Assembly: GCA_012038135.1 (NCBI GenBank)
Contig: JAAVJQ010000005.1
Coordinates: forward strand, 62,001 to 126,000
Direction of reading: 5' to 3'
DNA from: Salinimicrobium nanhaiense
GTDB taxonomy: Bacteria > Bacteroidota > Bacteroidia > Flavobacteriales > Flavobacteriaceae
Length of the DNA stretch: 64,000 nt
In this document: in pieces, positions 44,536-53,413 of the stretch
Position numbering within the stretch: position 1 is the first letter of the stretch
Layout of the letters: the number at the start of each line of letters is the position of its first letter
Notes under the pieces: generated by a model
Told to the model about the DNA's origin: nothing
What the model saw: the letters and a program-made list of their open reading frames with translations, nothing else
Database searches by the model: none
Made by a program: the position numbers and the translations under genes

Positions 44536-45270
44536 ATGAGCTTCTTATCCAGGTTTGAAATATTCTTTATAAAAGTAAAGCAGAATAAATGGATATGGGC
44601 TTTTTCTGTCTTTTGTCGTATTGTATTGGCTTATGCCTTTTTAGCCGGCGGTTATGTAAAGATCATTGATGAGCGATTTGCCAGCGGATTGTCCGTTATT
44701 CATCCCATGGGGACTTACCTTAATGCGCTCCACCACACTGGATACTACTACACCTTCATAGGAATTGCACAGATAACTGCCGCTGTTCTTCTATTGATAC
44801 CCCGCACTGTATTCCTGGGAGCCTTACTGTATTTTCCCATCATATTTAATATTTTCATTCTGTCTTATGCGGTTCGGTTTGAAGGTTCTTTACTAACCTC
44901 CCCATTGATGGTGCTGGCGAACCTATTCCTGCTCTGTTGGCATTATGACAGGTTAAAATTCTTACTTCCCATTAAGGATCCAAAACCGGTGCCTCTCCCC
45001 CGGCCCGTCATTTACAGCAAAAAAATTCCATTTAAATTCTTTTTTGGTACAGCAGCGACTGTAGTTGTCACTGTAGGAGGAATAGTTGCAATGAATGTTT
45101 TTGCTGTTATGCCCCGCAATCACATTAGAGACTGTAACGACCAATTTGAAGGCACAAACCGAGCTACTGCAGGAGCTATTTTTTGCGATTGCGTACATGT
45201 TGAAGGACACTCATTAGAGGATTGTCTTGAGATTTATGAAATGGCAGAAGACGATGAAATAGTCAAATAA
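44536..45270 (+). CDS. DoxX-like membrane protein with Cys-containing tail
   Basis: A 244-residue protein with four helices of the DoxX/DUF417 type (CRIVLAYAFLAGGYVKI, YYYTFIGIAQITAAVLLLIP, FLGALLYFPIIFNIFILSY, LTSPLMVLANLFLLCWHYDRL). A fifth helix (FFFGTAATVVVTVGGIVAMNVF) leads to a C-terminal tail bearing four cysteines (RDCNDQF, IFCDCVHVEGHSLEDCLEIYE). The tail is probably periplasmic, and its C-D-C plus His pattern could bind metal or form disulfides. It lies upstream of the CDF exporter but with 220 bp between. Confidence 0.75.
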   Translation: MSFLSRFEIFFIKVKQNKWIWAFSVFCRIVLAYAFLAGGYVKIIDERFASGLSVIHPMGTYLNALHHTGYYYTFIGIAQITAAVLLLIPRTVFLGALLYFPIIFNIFILSYAVRFEGSLLTSPLMVLANLFLLCWHYDRLKFLLPIKDPKPVPLPRPVIYSKKIPFKFFFGTAATVVVTVGGIVAMNVFAVMPRNHIRDCNDQFEGTNRATAGAIFCDCVHVEGHSLEDCLEIYEMAEDDEIVK

Positions 45271-45492
45271 AAATTCCTTCCTGCACTTCCCCTCTGTAAA
45301 GCTGTTTCTTCTCCGAGTATGGTTTTAAGACATGGTCTTTAAAAAAGATGTGGCCAAAGTAGAGAAAGGAAAGAAGGTTTTTCTCACATCGAATCACCTA
45401 TAACAAGACCTATTAACTTATGGCTGAAATGCAAAAAGGCGAAGGTAAACACAGCCATTAGAAATATCAGTAACTTAGAATAAACAATAGAT

Positions 45493-46380
45493 ATGGGTCA
45501 CGATCATTCTCACGGAAATTCTGAAAAAAATCTTAAGCTGGCATTCTTCATCAATCTTGGCTTTACTATTATTGAGATCATTGGAGGATTTCTTACCAAT
45601 AGCGTCGCGATCATTTCTGATGCCTTGCATGACCTGGGTGATAGTCTATCACTCGGGCTGGCGTGGTATATAGAGGGTAAGGCTAATAAAAAAAAAGCTA
45701 CAGACGAATTTAGCTTTGGGTATGCCCGCTTCAGACTTTTGGGTGCTTTAATTAACTCTGTTGTTCTTATAGCGGGTTCTATTTATATTATTTACGAAGC
45801 GATCTCCCGACTCCAAAATCCGGAAGCTGTCGATTCAAAATACATGATTGGCTTCGCACTTCTTGGAGTGTTGGCAAATGGCTATGCCGCCTGGCGGGTA
45901 AGTGGAGGAAAATCTTTAAACGATAAGGTTGTCAGCTGGCATCTGCTGGAAGATGTATTAGGATGGGTCGCTGTTCTTATTGTGGCAATTATTCTGCAGT
46001 TTAAAGACTGGTACATTCTGGACCCGATCCTCTCGCTGGGCATTACGCTTTACATCTTATGGGGTGTCGGCGGAAGGCTCAAAGATACCCTTCATCTACT
46101 GCTGCAGGGGGTTCCGGAAGGATTAGATATGCAGGAAGTCAAAAAGCAGCTACAGCAGGTTGATCATGTTAATTCTATTCATCACATACATGTCTGGTCT
46201 CTGGACGGGGAACACCATGTGTTGACCGCCCACCTGGTCCTGGAAAAGATCAGCCACTACGACCAGATAGATGAGGTGCGGCAGAATGCAATAGAGTCTG
46301 TGGCAGAATGGGATTTTAGCCATCATACGTTTCAGTTAGAACTCGACCAGGAAAAATGTCCGCTGCTGAAGGAGTATTAG
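45493..46380 (+). CDS. Cation diffusion facilitator (zinc-type exporter)
   Basis: Inner-membrane CDF antiporter exporting Zn(II) or related ions in exchange for protons. The His-rich start MGHDHSHGN is followed by six helices; the transport site is in ISDALHDLGDSLSLG (helix 2) and WHLLEDVLGWVAVL (helix 5), giving the HD/HD-type tetrad of zinc transporters. The C-terminal cytoplasmic domain (VNSIHHIHVWSLDGEHHVLTAHLVLE) is the metal-sensing ferredoxin-like fold. It converges on the RND metal-efflux operon, so the locus exports divalent cations through both membranes. Confidence 0.95.
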   Translation: MGHDHSHGNSEKNLKLAFFINLGFTIIEIIGGFLTNSVAIISDALHDLGDSLSLGLAWYIEGKANKKKATDEFSFGYARFRLLGALINSVVLIAGSIYIIYEAISRLQNPEAVDSKYMIGFALLGVLANGYAAWRVSGGKSLNDKVVSWHLLEDVLGWVAVLIVAIILQFKDWYILDPILSLGITLYILWGVGGRLKDTLHLLLQGVPEGLDMQEVKKQLQQVDHVNSIHHIHVWSLDGEHHVLTAHLVLEKISHYDQIDEVRQNAIESVAEWDFSHHTFQLELDQEKCPLLKEY

Positions 46381-46509
46381 AAATTACCTGAACTTTTTCT
46401 TTCAGAAGCAAAAAAAGATGCCGTGACAGCAGAGTCACTTTTAACGGGATTCAGCCCGGATAAGAATGGTGAATTGTGGGCGAAAGGAAGCACAAGCCAT
46501 TCACAAAAA

Positions 46510-46536
46510 AATCCCGAAAATTTGCTTTTCGGGATT
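46510..46536 (-). terminator. Terminator of the RND metal-efflux operon
   Basis: AATCCCGAAAA and TTTTCGGGATT form an 11-bp stem with a 5-nt loop. On the minus strand the stem is followed by a run of T, so it terminates transcription of the efflux pump gene; it may serve the plus strand weakly. Confidence 0.85.
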
Positions 46537-46559
46537 ACCTATCAATCAACCCCCTGGGA

Positions 46560-49500
46560 TTATTTTTTTCGGGTTACCAGCTCATACACACATGGTATTA
46601 CGACCAGGTTCAGCAGGGTTGCCGAAAGCAATCCGCCAAGGATCACTACAGCCATTGGGCTTTGGATCTCACTTCCCGGTTCGCCTCCTTTTAAAGCTAA
46701 CGGAATAAGTGCCAGTCCAGTCGTAAAGGCTGTCATCAGGATGGGGTTCAGCCTGTCCAATGCCCCGGTTTTAATGAGTTCAAAATCTTTAAGGCCTTCC
46801 TTCCGCAAATCCTCGTATCTCGAAACCAATAAAATCCCGTTTCGGGTAGCGATCCCGAATAAACTGATGAAACCAATAGTCGAGGCAATGCTCACAATTC
46901 CGGAAGTAAAATAAACGATCAGTATCCCTCCTATTAAAGCCAATGGTAAATTGATCAGCACAACAAAAGCCAGCTTCACGTTGTTGAACTCAAAGTATAA
47001 TAACAGGAAGATCACGAATATTGCGATAATGGCGGTGATCAAAAGCATTTGCGATGCTCTGGACTCGCTTTCGAACTGGCCGCCGTATTCCACCCTGTAA
47101 CCTTCAGGAATATCCACAGAGGAATTCACTGTCTCCCTAATCTCTTCCACCGCACTTCTCAGGTCTCGTCCCTGCACATTGGCAGCGACCACGATCTTAC
47201 GCTGCACATCTTCCCTGCTGATGGTGTTGGGACTACTAACGGAGGACACACTCGCGAGCTGTTCAAGAGGCACCTGAGAACCATTTGGCAGTCCTATCAA
47301 AGCAGTTTTGATATTTTCAATGCTGTTCCTAAAATCCTTTTCATATCGCACTACCAGGTCAAAATACTTCTGACCTTCAAAGATCTCCCCTACCTCGTGG
47401 CCGGCAAACGCAATATCCACCTGCTCCATCAGCTGACCCACGGTCATACCGTAAGCAGAGAGGATCTGGCGTTTTGGAGTGATCTTGATCTGCGGCACTT
47501 CGATCTGCTGATCTACAGCCACATCGGCAAGTCCATCGATTGGAGTGATGTTCTCCTCCACGCTTTTACCAATTTCATACAGCCGTTGTAGATCGGGACC
47601 GTAAATTTTGATTGCAATATTCGCCCTGGTACCGGAAAGCATATGATCTATTCGGTGTGCGATTGGCTGTCCTAAGGTGATGTTCACCCCGGGTACAATA
47701 CTCAGCTTTTCCCTTACCTCTTCGAAGAATTTGTCCTTTGATTTATCTTCCAGGGTGAAAGGCACATCGATCTCGGCTGCGTTCACACCCTGGGCATGCT
47801 CGTCGAGTTCTGCTCTCCCGGTCCTTCGGGTAACAACATCTACTTCGGGCATTTCGAGTAACAGCTGTTCTACCTGTCTGCCGGTTTTGTTGCTCTCTTC
47901 CAGGGACATTGCCGGTGGACCCACCACGCTGATCACCAGAGAACCTTCATTAAATTCCGGAAGGAAACTTCTCCCCAATTGCGTGAAAACTGCAATGCTC
48001 AGCAAAAAAATTATAACAGTCACTCCAATTACCGTTTTTGGGATCTTCAGGGCCCGATTGAGGGTCGCGGCATATCGACCTTGTAACCATCTTTCGACTT
48101 TAGTCCCTTCGGATTGCTTCTTCAGCATTTTCTCATCCTTTAGAAGATAGGAGCATAATACCGGAGTAACGGTTACCGCAACCACTAAGGAGGTCAACAC
48201 TGAAGTTATAAAAGCGATACCGAGAGGCTTAAGCAACCGGCCCTCCATTCCGCCAAGGAAAAACAGCGGAATAAATGATACAATGATGATGAGCGTAGCG
48301 ATGATAATGGAACTCCTAATTTCCACCGAAGCGTCCCTTACCACGGTTATTACCGATTGTCTTTCCCCTTGTGGTCTTCTAATGTTCTCGCGCAGACGCT
48401 TATAAACATTCTCCACATCGATAATGGCGTCATCTACCAGGGCACCAATGGCGATGGCCATACCTCCAAGGCTCATGGTATTGATGGTGTAGTCCAACCA
48501 TTTTAAAACAATAATGGATACCAGTAACGAAATTGGGATAGCCAGCAGTGATATAAAGGTAGTCCGCCAGTTCATAAGGAAAATGAACAGCACGATGACC
48601 ACAAAAAAGGCACCTTCGAGCAGGGTCATATTCAGGTTGCTGATAGAAGCATCAATAAAATCGGCCTGACGGAAGATCTGACTTTTTATCCTGACGCTTT
48701 GCGGCAGACTTGTCTCCAGTTCGGTGATGGCTTCATCCAACCTTTCGGTAAGCTCCAGCGTATTCACATCGGGCTGCTTGGAAATAGTCAGGATAACTGC
48801 AGGTTTCGCGTTAAGGGAACCGTCACCGATCTTATCAGCAGCTCCTATTTTCACGTTCGCTACATCCTTGATCTTGATGCTCTGCCCGTTCACCTGTTTT
48901 ACCACAGCTTCTTCCAGATCTCCCACGGCATAAGCCCTACCACTACCTTTAATGATGTATTGATTACCATATTGATTCAGAAAACCACCGGGAGCATTGG
49001 TATTTGCCTCCTGTACTTTTTTAGTCAATTCTGCAAGGCTCACGTCGTAATACATCATTTTTCCGGGATCGGCAAAAACCTGGTATTGCTTGTAATCTCC
49101 ACCTATTACCACAACGTTTGCGATTCCTCCGATGGCTTTTATCCGTGGACGGATCTGCCAGTCAGATAAGGTTCTTAATTCCATTGGGCTGAGACTATCA
49201 GAAGTGACTCCCAGCAGCATTACTTCCCCCATGATCGAGGAGATTGGTGCCATTGTTGGAGCGCCTATTCCATCCGGCAGATTTTCACGAACCATAGGAA
49301 TACGTTCACTTACGATCTGTCTTGCCTTGTAAATATCGGTGCCCCAATCGAATTCCACCCAAACGATGGATATCCCCGCGGCTGAAGAAGAACGGATCCT
49401 TCTTACATTCGGCGAACCGTTCATCGCGGTTTCGAGCTGGTAGGTCACCAGTTTCTCTACCTCTTCCGATTCCATGCCGTGGGCTTCGGTAAGTATGGTC

Positions 49501-49640
49501 ACAGTAGGTGCGGTAAGGTCCGGGAACACATCCACGTTCATGGTACGTGCGAAGTAGAATCCGGTTGCACTCAGCACTACCGCCGCCAGAAGCACAAGAA
49601 GCCGGTTGTGAAGCGAAATTGATAATATTTTGTTTAACAC
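46560..49640 (-). CDS. CzcA/CusA-family heavy-metal RND efflux pump
   Basis: Proton-driven inner-membrane pump of the HME-RND class, which moves metal ions through a tripartite complex to the outside. Twelve helices and two large periplasmic loops are evident. The N-terminus has TMNVDVFPDLTAPTVTILTEA, helix 4 carries the acidic proton-relay motif GALVDDAIIDVENV, and the second loop has the family block MLSGTRANIAIKIYGPDL. At 1026 residues it is full length. Metal specificity (Zn/Co/Cd or Cu) cannot be settled; the acidic helix-4 motif and the nearby CDF favour divalent cations. It is the last gene of a five-gene operon. Confidence 0.94.
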   Translation of the reverse strand: MLNKILSISLHNRLLVLLAAVVLSATGFYFARTMNVDVFPDLTAPTVTILTEAHGMESEEVEKLVTYQLETAMNGSPNVRRIRSSSAAGISIVWVEFDWGTDIYKARQIVSERIPMVRENLPDGIGAPTMAPISSIMGEVMLLGVTSDSLSPMELRTLSDWQIRPRIKAIGGIANVVVIGGDYKQYQVFADPGKMMYYDVSLAELTKKVQEANTNAPGGFLNQYGNQYIIKGSGRAYAVGDLEEAVVKQVNGQSIKIKDVANVKIGAADKIGDGSLNAKPAVILTISKQPDVNTLELTERLDEAITELETSLPQSVRIKSQIFRQADFIDASISNLNMTLLEGAFFVVIVLFIFLMNWRTTFISLLAIPISLLVSIIVLKWLDYTINTMSLGGMAIAIGALVDDAIIDVENVYKRLRENIRRPQGERQSVITVVRDASVEIRSSIIIATLIIIVSFIPLFFLGGMEGRLLKPLGIAFITSVLTSLVVAVTVTPVLCSYLLKDEKMLKKQSEGTKVERWLQGRYAATLNRALKIPKTVIGVTVIIFLLSIAVFTQLGRSFLPEFNEGSLVISVVGPPAMSLEESNKTGRQVEQLLLEMPEVDVVTRRTGRAELDEHAQGVNAAEIDVPFTLEDKSKDKFFEEVREKLSIVPGVNITLGQPIAHRIDHMLSGTRANIAIKIYGPDLQRLYEIGKSVEENITPIDGLADVAVDQQIEVPQIKITPKRQILSAYGMTVGQLMEQVDIAFAGHEVGEIFEGQKYFDLVVRYEKDFRNSIENIKTALIGLPNGSQVPLEQLASVSSVSSPNTISREDVQRKIVVAANVQGRDLRSAVEEIRETVNSSVDIPEGYRVEYGGQFESESRASQMLLITAIIAIFVIFLLLYFEFNNVKLAFVVLINLPLALIGGILIVYFTSGIVSIASTIGFISLFGIATRNGILLVSRYEDLRKEGLKDFELIKTGALDRLNPILMTAFTTGLALIPLALKGGEPGSEIQSPMAVVILGGLLSATLLNLVVIPCVYELVTRKK

Positions 49641-49754
49641 TTTTTTTGATTTTTTGTTTCAAATTTTAAAGCCTTGAGTGAAGTAAACCAGAAAACCGGA
49701 TCCCGGAATTCATTTTATTCTAAATCAGTGTGGACCCGGCAACCTGCAACCCGC

Positions 49755-49838
49755 AACTCATAACTCACAACTCACAACTCACAACTCACAACTCATAGCT
49801 CATAACTCATAACTCATAACTCATAACTCATAACTCGT
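49755..49838. repeat. Heptamer tandem array, 12 copies
   Basis: Twelve uninterrupted 7-bp units of type AACTCAY: one AACTCAT, four AACTCAC, AACTCAT, one variant AGCTCAT, four AACTCAT and a final AACTCGT that touches the stop codon of the adaptor gene. On the coding strand it reads as repeated GTTATGA, and it is preceded on the left by the GCAACCTGCAACC wording found elsewhere. Confidence 0.92.
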
Positions 49839-51334
49839 TAGTGTTCATGCCCGTGACCCGGTGTCTGACCTGACATTGAAGCCATCTTCACCTGATAATT
49901 ACCGGTAGTTACCACAACGTCTCCGACCTCAAGTCCACTAAGGACCTGTGCGTTCTTGCCGTTTCGTTTCCCGATCTTTACAGGTCTTCTTTCGAAACTT
50001 TCGCCTCCGGTTTGTACGATCACAGAATAATTCCCGTAATCTTCAAGAAGGGCAGCTTCTGGCACCACGATTCCGGTTTCGGCGTGTCCAAGTGCGATCT
50101 GCACTTCGGTAAAACTACCTTCGGGCATTTCAACTACATCGTCCACTTTAATATATACGGGAATCATTGGTTTCCGGTCCTCCACTTCCCTGCCTACGGA
50201 AACAATAGAACCGCCTTCAACTTCTTTCCAGTTTCCATTATCATCCTTATACCATACATTGGCAATGGATTCTTTGCTCGGGTTGTGGGACGTACTTAGC
50301 TGGGTTTTTAGCAGCCGTGATCTATCAGTTCCAATCGTGACCAGGTTCGCTCCCTGCTCTACATAGTCTCCGTTAGAAGTGTTGATGGATTTGATAAAGC
50401 CGTCAAAAGGAGCGCGAATCTGCTTCCCTCCTGCACCGTAATTGGAAGCCAGCGCCCGGTAATTGGCTTCGGCTACCCGAAAATCGCTTTCCACCTTTTC
50501 AAATTCCGATTTAGGAACGATCCTGTCCTCGTAAAGTTCCTTTTTTCGCTCATATTCTGCTTTGGTCTGGTCAAACCTGGCTTTCGCCTGTGCGATCTCT
50601 GCCCGGATATTATTGGAAGAAAGTCCTTCACTGCTCAAATTCATCAGCAATTGGCCTTTTTTCACCCCGCTGCCTTCCGTTAAATTTTCGGAAACAAAAT
50701 TCACCATCCCGTTAGCTCCGGCAGCAAGGGTCTTATAGGTTCCCGGCGCAGCCTGCCAGACTCCGGAAGTATGAACAATGTCATAGACTTGCCCTTGAGT
50801 AACAGGTGCTGTCTGAAAATCGATTTGCCATGCCTGTTCTTTCAAAAAGCTGATCCCGGCTTCTTCTGCTTCGGAAATATTTTTTGAAGCTTCAGCAACT
50901 GAAGCATACACCTGCACATCTTCAATCACAATTCTGTCTGAATACTCAGGAGTTTTAAGATCAAAGACCAGGTCGTACATTCCCGGCTCCTTAGGTTGTA
51001 AAGCCGGAGAAAAAATTCCCGGCGAGGAAGGCGCTTCCACCGTATGGCGGATTCCGCTTTCTCCTTTGATAAGGCTTACCGTCACCGATCCTTCACGAAC
51101 CGGCTGGTGTTGGTCTAAAGTGGTAAAATGGGCAGCGAATTTGCTGGTCTTTTCCTTCACCAAAGCCGGAAACTCTACGAAAAGCTCCGTTTGATCTGTC
51201 CATACGGTTTTGCTTATCGTCGCAACTTCTGGTGTAAGGTGATTCCCTTCTGCATCGTGCGCATGATCTTCCTCCTGGTTATTTCGGCAGGAAAAAAGCA
51301 ACAACGAGATGCATATTATAAAAATATATCTCAT
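49838..51334 (-). CDS. RND efflux periplasmic adaptor (CusB/CzcB type)
   Basis: Membrane-fusion protein linking the pump to the outer-membrane channel. A lipoprotein signal ends in LLLFSC, and a short His/Asp stretch (EEDHAHDAEGNH) follows. The adaptor then has an N-terminal Ig-like metal-linked domain (residues about 45-155), the barrel-sandwich hybrid beginning AAGANGMVNFVSENLTEGSGVKKGQLL, a coiled-coil hairpin (SSNNIRAEIAQAKARFDQTKAEYERKKELYEDRIVPKSEFE) and C-terminal beta-barrel domains. The tail GQTPGHGHEH is again His-rich. It overlaps the heptamer array at its stop and is 15 bp from the small His-rich lipoprotein gene. Confidence 0.93.
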   Translation of the reverse strand: MRYIFIICISLLLFSCRNNQEEDHAHDAEGNHLTPEVATISKTVWTDQTELFVEFPALVKEKTSKFAAHFTTLDQHQPVREGSVTVSLIKGESGIRHTVEAPSSPGIFSPALQPKEPGMYDLVFDLKTPEYSDRIVIEDVQVYASVAEASKNISEAEEAGISFLKEQAWQIDFQTAPVTQGQVYDIVHTSGVWQAAPGTYKTLAAGANGMVNFVSENLTEGSGVKKGQLLMNLSSEGLSSNNIRAEIAQAKARFDQTKAEYERKKELYEDRIVPKSEFEKVESDFRVAEANYRALASNYGAGGKQIRAPFDGFIKSINTSNGDYVEQGANLVTIGTDRSRLLKTQLSTSHNPSKESIANVWYKDDNGNWKEVEGGSIVSVGREVEDRKPMIPVYIKVDDVVEMPEGSFTEVQIALGHAETGIVVPEAALLEDYGNYSVIVQTGGESFERRPVKIGKRNGKNAQVLSGLEVGDVVVTTGNYQVKMASMSGQTPGHGHEH

Positions 51335-51349
51335 ATCTGGATTTTCATT

Positions 51350-51607
51350 TTAGTGGTCCTGGTGCTCGGTGCCATCGTCATGCGTATGGCTCTCCTCTTC
51401 CTCGTGGAACATATCTAAAGAATCCTCGCCTACTGTAAACTCTTCCTGTTCCATATGATCTTCATCCATATGTCCGCCATCCTCATCGTGTGCATGCATT
51501 TCAGCTCCCTCTTCATGTTCGTGCCCATGATCTTCGTTTGCTGTTTCTCTACATGCTGAAAAACTGAATACTAATATTGCTGCGAAAAATAAATTCCTGA
51601 AATTCAT
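51350..51607 (-). CDS. Small His/Asp/Glu-rich lipoprotein
   Basis: An 85-residue lipoprotein. The signal MNFRNLFFAAILVFSFSAC carries the lipobox, and the mature part is almost entirely His and acidic residues (EDHGHEHEEGAEMHAHDEDG, ESHTHDDGTEHQDH). It is best read as a periplasmic metal buffer or metallochaperone for the efflux complex. No fold is expected without metal. It sits between the TolC-like and adaptor genes, in place of a structured accessory protein such as CusF. Confidence 0.82.
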   Translation of the reverse strand: MNFRNLFFAAILVFSFSACRETANEDHGHEHEEGAEMHAHDEDGGHMDEDHMEQEEFTVGEDSLDMFHEEEESHTHDDGTEHQDH

Positions 51608-51622
51608 AATGTTTATTTTTAA

Positions 51623-52807
51623 TTAAAGTTGATGTTTTAAAAGTTCTGCTTTTAGCTGAAAAAGCTCTTTTTGCATTTCCAGCATGTTGTTATAGGCCTG
51701 CCGGTAAAACTCCACTTCCCGGTAATAATCCAGAAATGAGAATTCCCCCAGCTCATAGGCTTTAAATAAAAGTTCTTCTGAATTGAGGTTCTTAAAAGTG
51801 TCCTGATATTCCTCATATTTTCTTTTTAATAGCTGAAATTGCTGATAGTTTTCCTGAAACCTGGTATAAAGTTCGGCAGTTTCAGCTCCCGCATTGGCTT
51901 GAGCAAATTCCAGGTAAGCCTCGGCTGCTTTTACCTTATTCTTACTGTTCCAAAGGGGGATCGATAGTCCGCCTAAGAATCCGGAATAATTACTGGATTT
52001 CACCCCCTGGTAGTTATACCCAAGTGTAAGATCTGGCAATACCTCATTTTTTTCCAGTTTCACTTGTTGTTCGGCAAGAGATTCCCGGGCGAGCAGCATT
52101 TGAATTTCTGGATCTGCAGACCGTTTTTCTTCCCAGAGCGCCTGCACTTCTGCAACTTCCGTATCTTCAAAGAACCGAATTTGCTCTGTCTGAACCGGAT
52201 TTCCCCCATTCAATTTCTCAAGTTCCTGCAGCGTATTCTTAATACGGATCTCTATTTGATCTATCTCGAACTGTTGCTGCAGCCAGGCAATTTTGGCCTT
52301 ATTCAGCTCAAGGATCCCGATCTGTTCCGCGTCAAATAATCGCTGAATCTGCTTATACACCTGTTGCGCCTGTTCCAGCCGCTTTTGTTCCAGTTCTTCA
52401 CGCTGCTGCATAATTTGAAGCTCGAGAAGTTGCTTTTTTGCCTGCAAAAGCACTTCCTGACGCAGGACACCGTACTCCAACTCCAGTAACTCTTGCTGTT
52501 CATTGATCCGTTTGCTTCTGGCGGCATACACAGTAGGAAATTCAAATTGCTGAGAGACCTGATATTCATAGTAATCCCCGGAGATATGCTCCCCAAATGG
52601 CAAATAATATGCTGAAGCCTGAGGATCAGGCAGGTTATTACCGGATTTATTACCAAGATTCTGACTGGCGATATAAGACTGGTATGCCTTGAGTTGCCTG
52701 TTATTCTGGCTAATCTGCTGCAGAATGCCTTCCATACCGGCATCCTGGCCAAAGGAGCCCATAGAAATAAGTATTCCGCATACCACGGAAACTATATATC
52801 TGTACAT
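51623..52807 (-). CDS. TolC-family outer-membrane efflux protein (CzcC/CusC-like)
   Basis: Outer-membrane channel component of the tripartite metal exporter. Signal peptide MYRYIVSVVCGILISMGSFGQ; the rest is dominated by long amphipathic helices with Gln/Glu-rich heptads (LLQAKKQLLELQIMQQREELEQKRLEQAQQVYKQIQ) and repeats of the TolC fold, including LPDLTLGYNYQGVKSS and IPLWNSKNKVKAAEAYLEFAQ. The 394 residues match the CzcC subgroup. It lies 15 bp upstream of the small lipoprotein gene. Confidence 0.92.
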   Translation of the reverse strand: MYRYIVSVVCGILISMGSFGQDAGMEGILQQISQNNRQLKAYQSYIASQNLGNKSGNNLPDPQASAYYLPFGEHISGDYYEYQVSQQFEFPTVYAARSKRINEQQELLELEYGVLRQEVLLQAKKQLLELQIMQQREELEQKRLEQAQQVYKQIQRLFDAEQIGILELNKAKIAWLQQQFEIDQIEIRIKNTLQELEKLNGGNPVQTEQIRFFEDTEVAEVQALWEEKRSADPEIQMLLARESLAEQQVKLEKNEVLPDLTLGYNYQGVKSSNYSGFLGGLSIPLWNSKNKVKAAEAYLEFAQANAGAETAELYTRFQENYQQFQLLKRKYEEYQDTFKNLNSEELLFKAYELGEFSFLDYYREVEFYRQAYNNMLEMQKELFQLKAELLKHQL

Positions 52808-52875
52808 AACTTGTGATTTTAGTTTAATCTATAATTCAATGCCGGTCCCCTATATATAGTGGCCTGACTTGCTGA

Positions 52876-53328
52876 TTAAACCAATTGGGGAGGTCCCCGA
52901 AGTGAGAGTACGGATAAATAAGAATCGAAATATTTTGGAGGCGGCTGGTAATTCCGAATAAGTTCGGCAACCATGCCTTCCAAAAAAGCATATATCGGCA
53001 AAAAATGCTGCGGAGAAAAGGACTCAGTTTTTACCTTTTCCAGAAGGATATGTTGTATGGCTTCTTCTACTACAGGAACTTCCGTAGAACTTCCTGTATG
53101 TGAATGTATCGCCAGCAGGATAGAGAAAAAACCTTTAGAATCTTCCCGTTCCTGCCCGTGCTTATGCTCATGTTCATGAGAGTGAGAATGCCCATGGGAG
53201 CTTTTTGCAACCCGATGCTCACTTTTTTCCTGATGATCGTGATGGCTGTGAGGTACAGTCTGGTGCAGGAGCAACAGAGAAAATAATCCCAGAAGAATAG
53301 ACGCTTTTATTTGAGCTTTTACCTGCAC
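52876..53328 (-). CDS. His-rich exported protein, first gene of the RND operon
   Basis: Protein with a signal peptide followed by a dense His cluster (HSHHDHQEKSEHRVAKSSHG, HSHSHEHEHKHGQ), probably a periplasmic metal-binding protein. The C-terminal half (LPIYAFLEGMVAELIRNYQP) is helical. I place the start at a GTG at 53328, because it yields an ideal signal sequence (MQVKAQIKASILLGLFSLLLL) and a TATATTTG promoter box lies at 53334-53341. An ATG at 53385 is the alternative but would sit upstream of that promoter. The family was not recognised. Confidence 0.68.
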   Translation of the reverse strand: MQVKAQIKASILLGLFSLLLLHQTVPHSHHDHQEKSEHRVAKSSHGHSHSHEHEHKHGQEREDSKGFFSILLAIHSHTGSSTEVPVVEEAIQHILLEKVKTESFSPQHFLPIYAFLEGMVAELIRNYQPPPKYFDSYLSVLSLRGPPQLV

Positions 53329-53333
53329 GAAAG

Positions 53334-53341
53334 CAAATATA
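53334..53341 (-). promoter_or_regulatory. Promoter box of the RND operon
   Basis: On the minus strand TATATTTG fits TAnnTTTG and ends 5 nt before the proposed GTG start at 53328, implying a leaderless or nearly leaderless transcript. Confidence 0.45.
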
Positions 53342-53413
53342 GGAATAAAAAAGCTGCCTAAACTTAGACAACCTTTTACAATCATTTAAAAAATTTTGAC
53401 TCCACTGGTAACG

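Noticed and set aside
45271..45492. Leader peptide upstream of the CDF gene (13 codons near 45420)
   Set aside because: A short frame MAEMQKGEGKHSH is readable but has no attenuator hairpin or other support; likely chance.
46423..46914. Plus-strand open frame of 163 codons opposite the end of the RND pump gene
   Set aside because: It lies almost wholly antisense to a well-conserved pump gene, has Ser/Pro-rich shadow composition and no promoter; the pump frame explains the sequence.
46989..48150. Two long plus-strand frames within the RND pump gene
   Set aside because: They mirror the codon periodicity of the conserved pump on the other strand and show no domain features.
49755..49838. CRISPR or phase-variable coding repeat
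   Set aside because: The units are 7 bp without spacers and lie after a stop codon, so they are a simple tandem array outside any reading frame.
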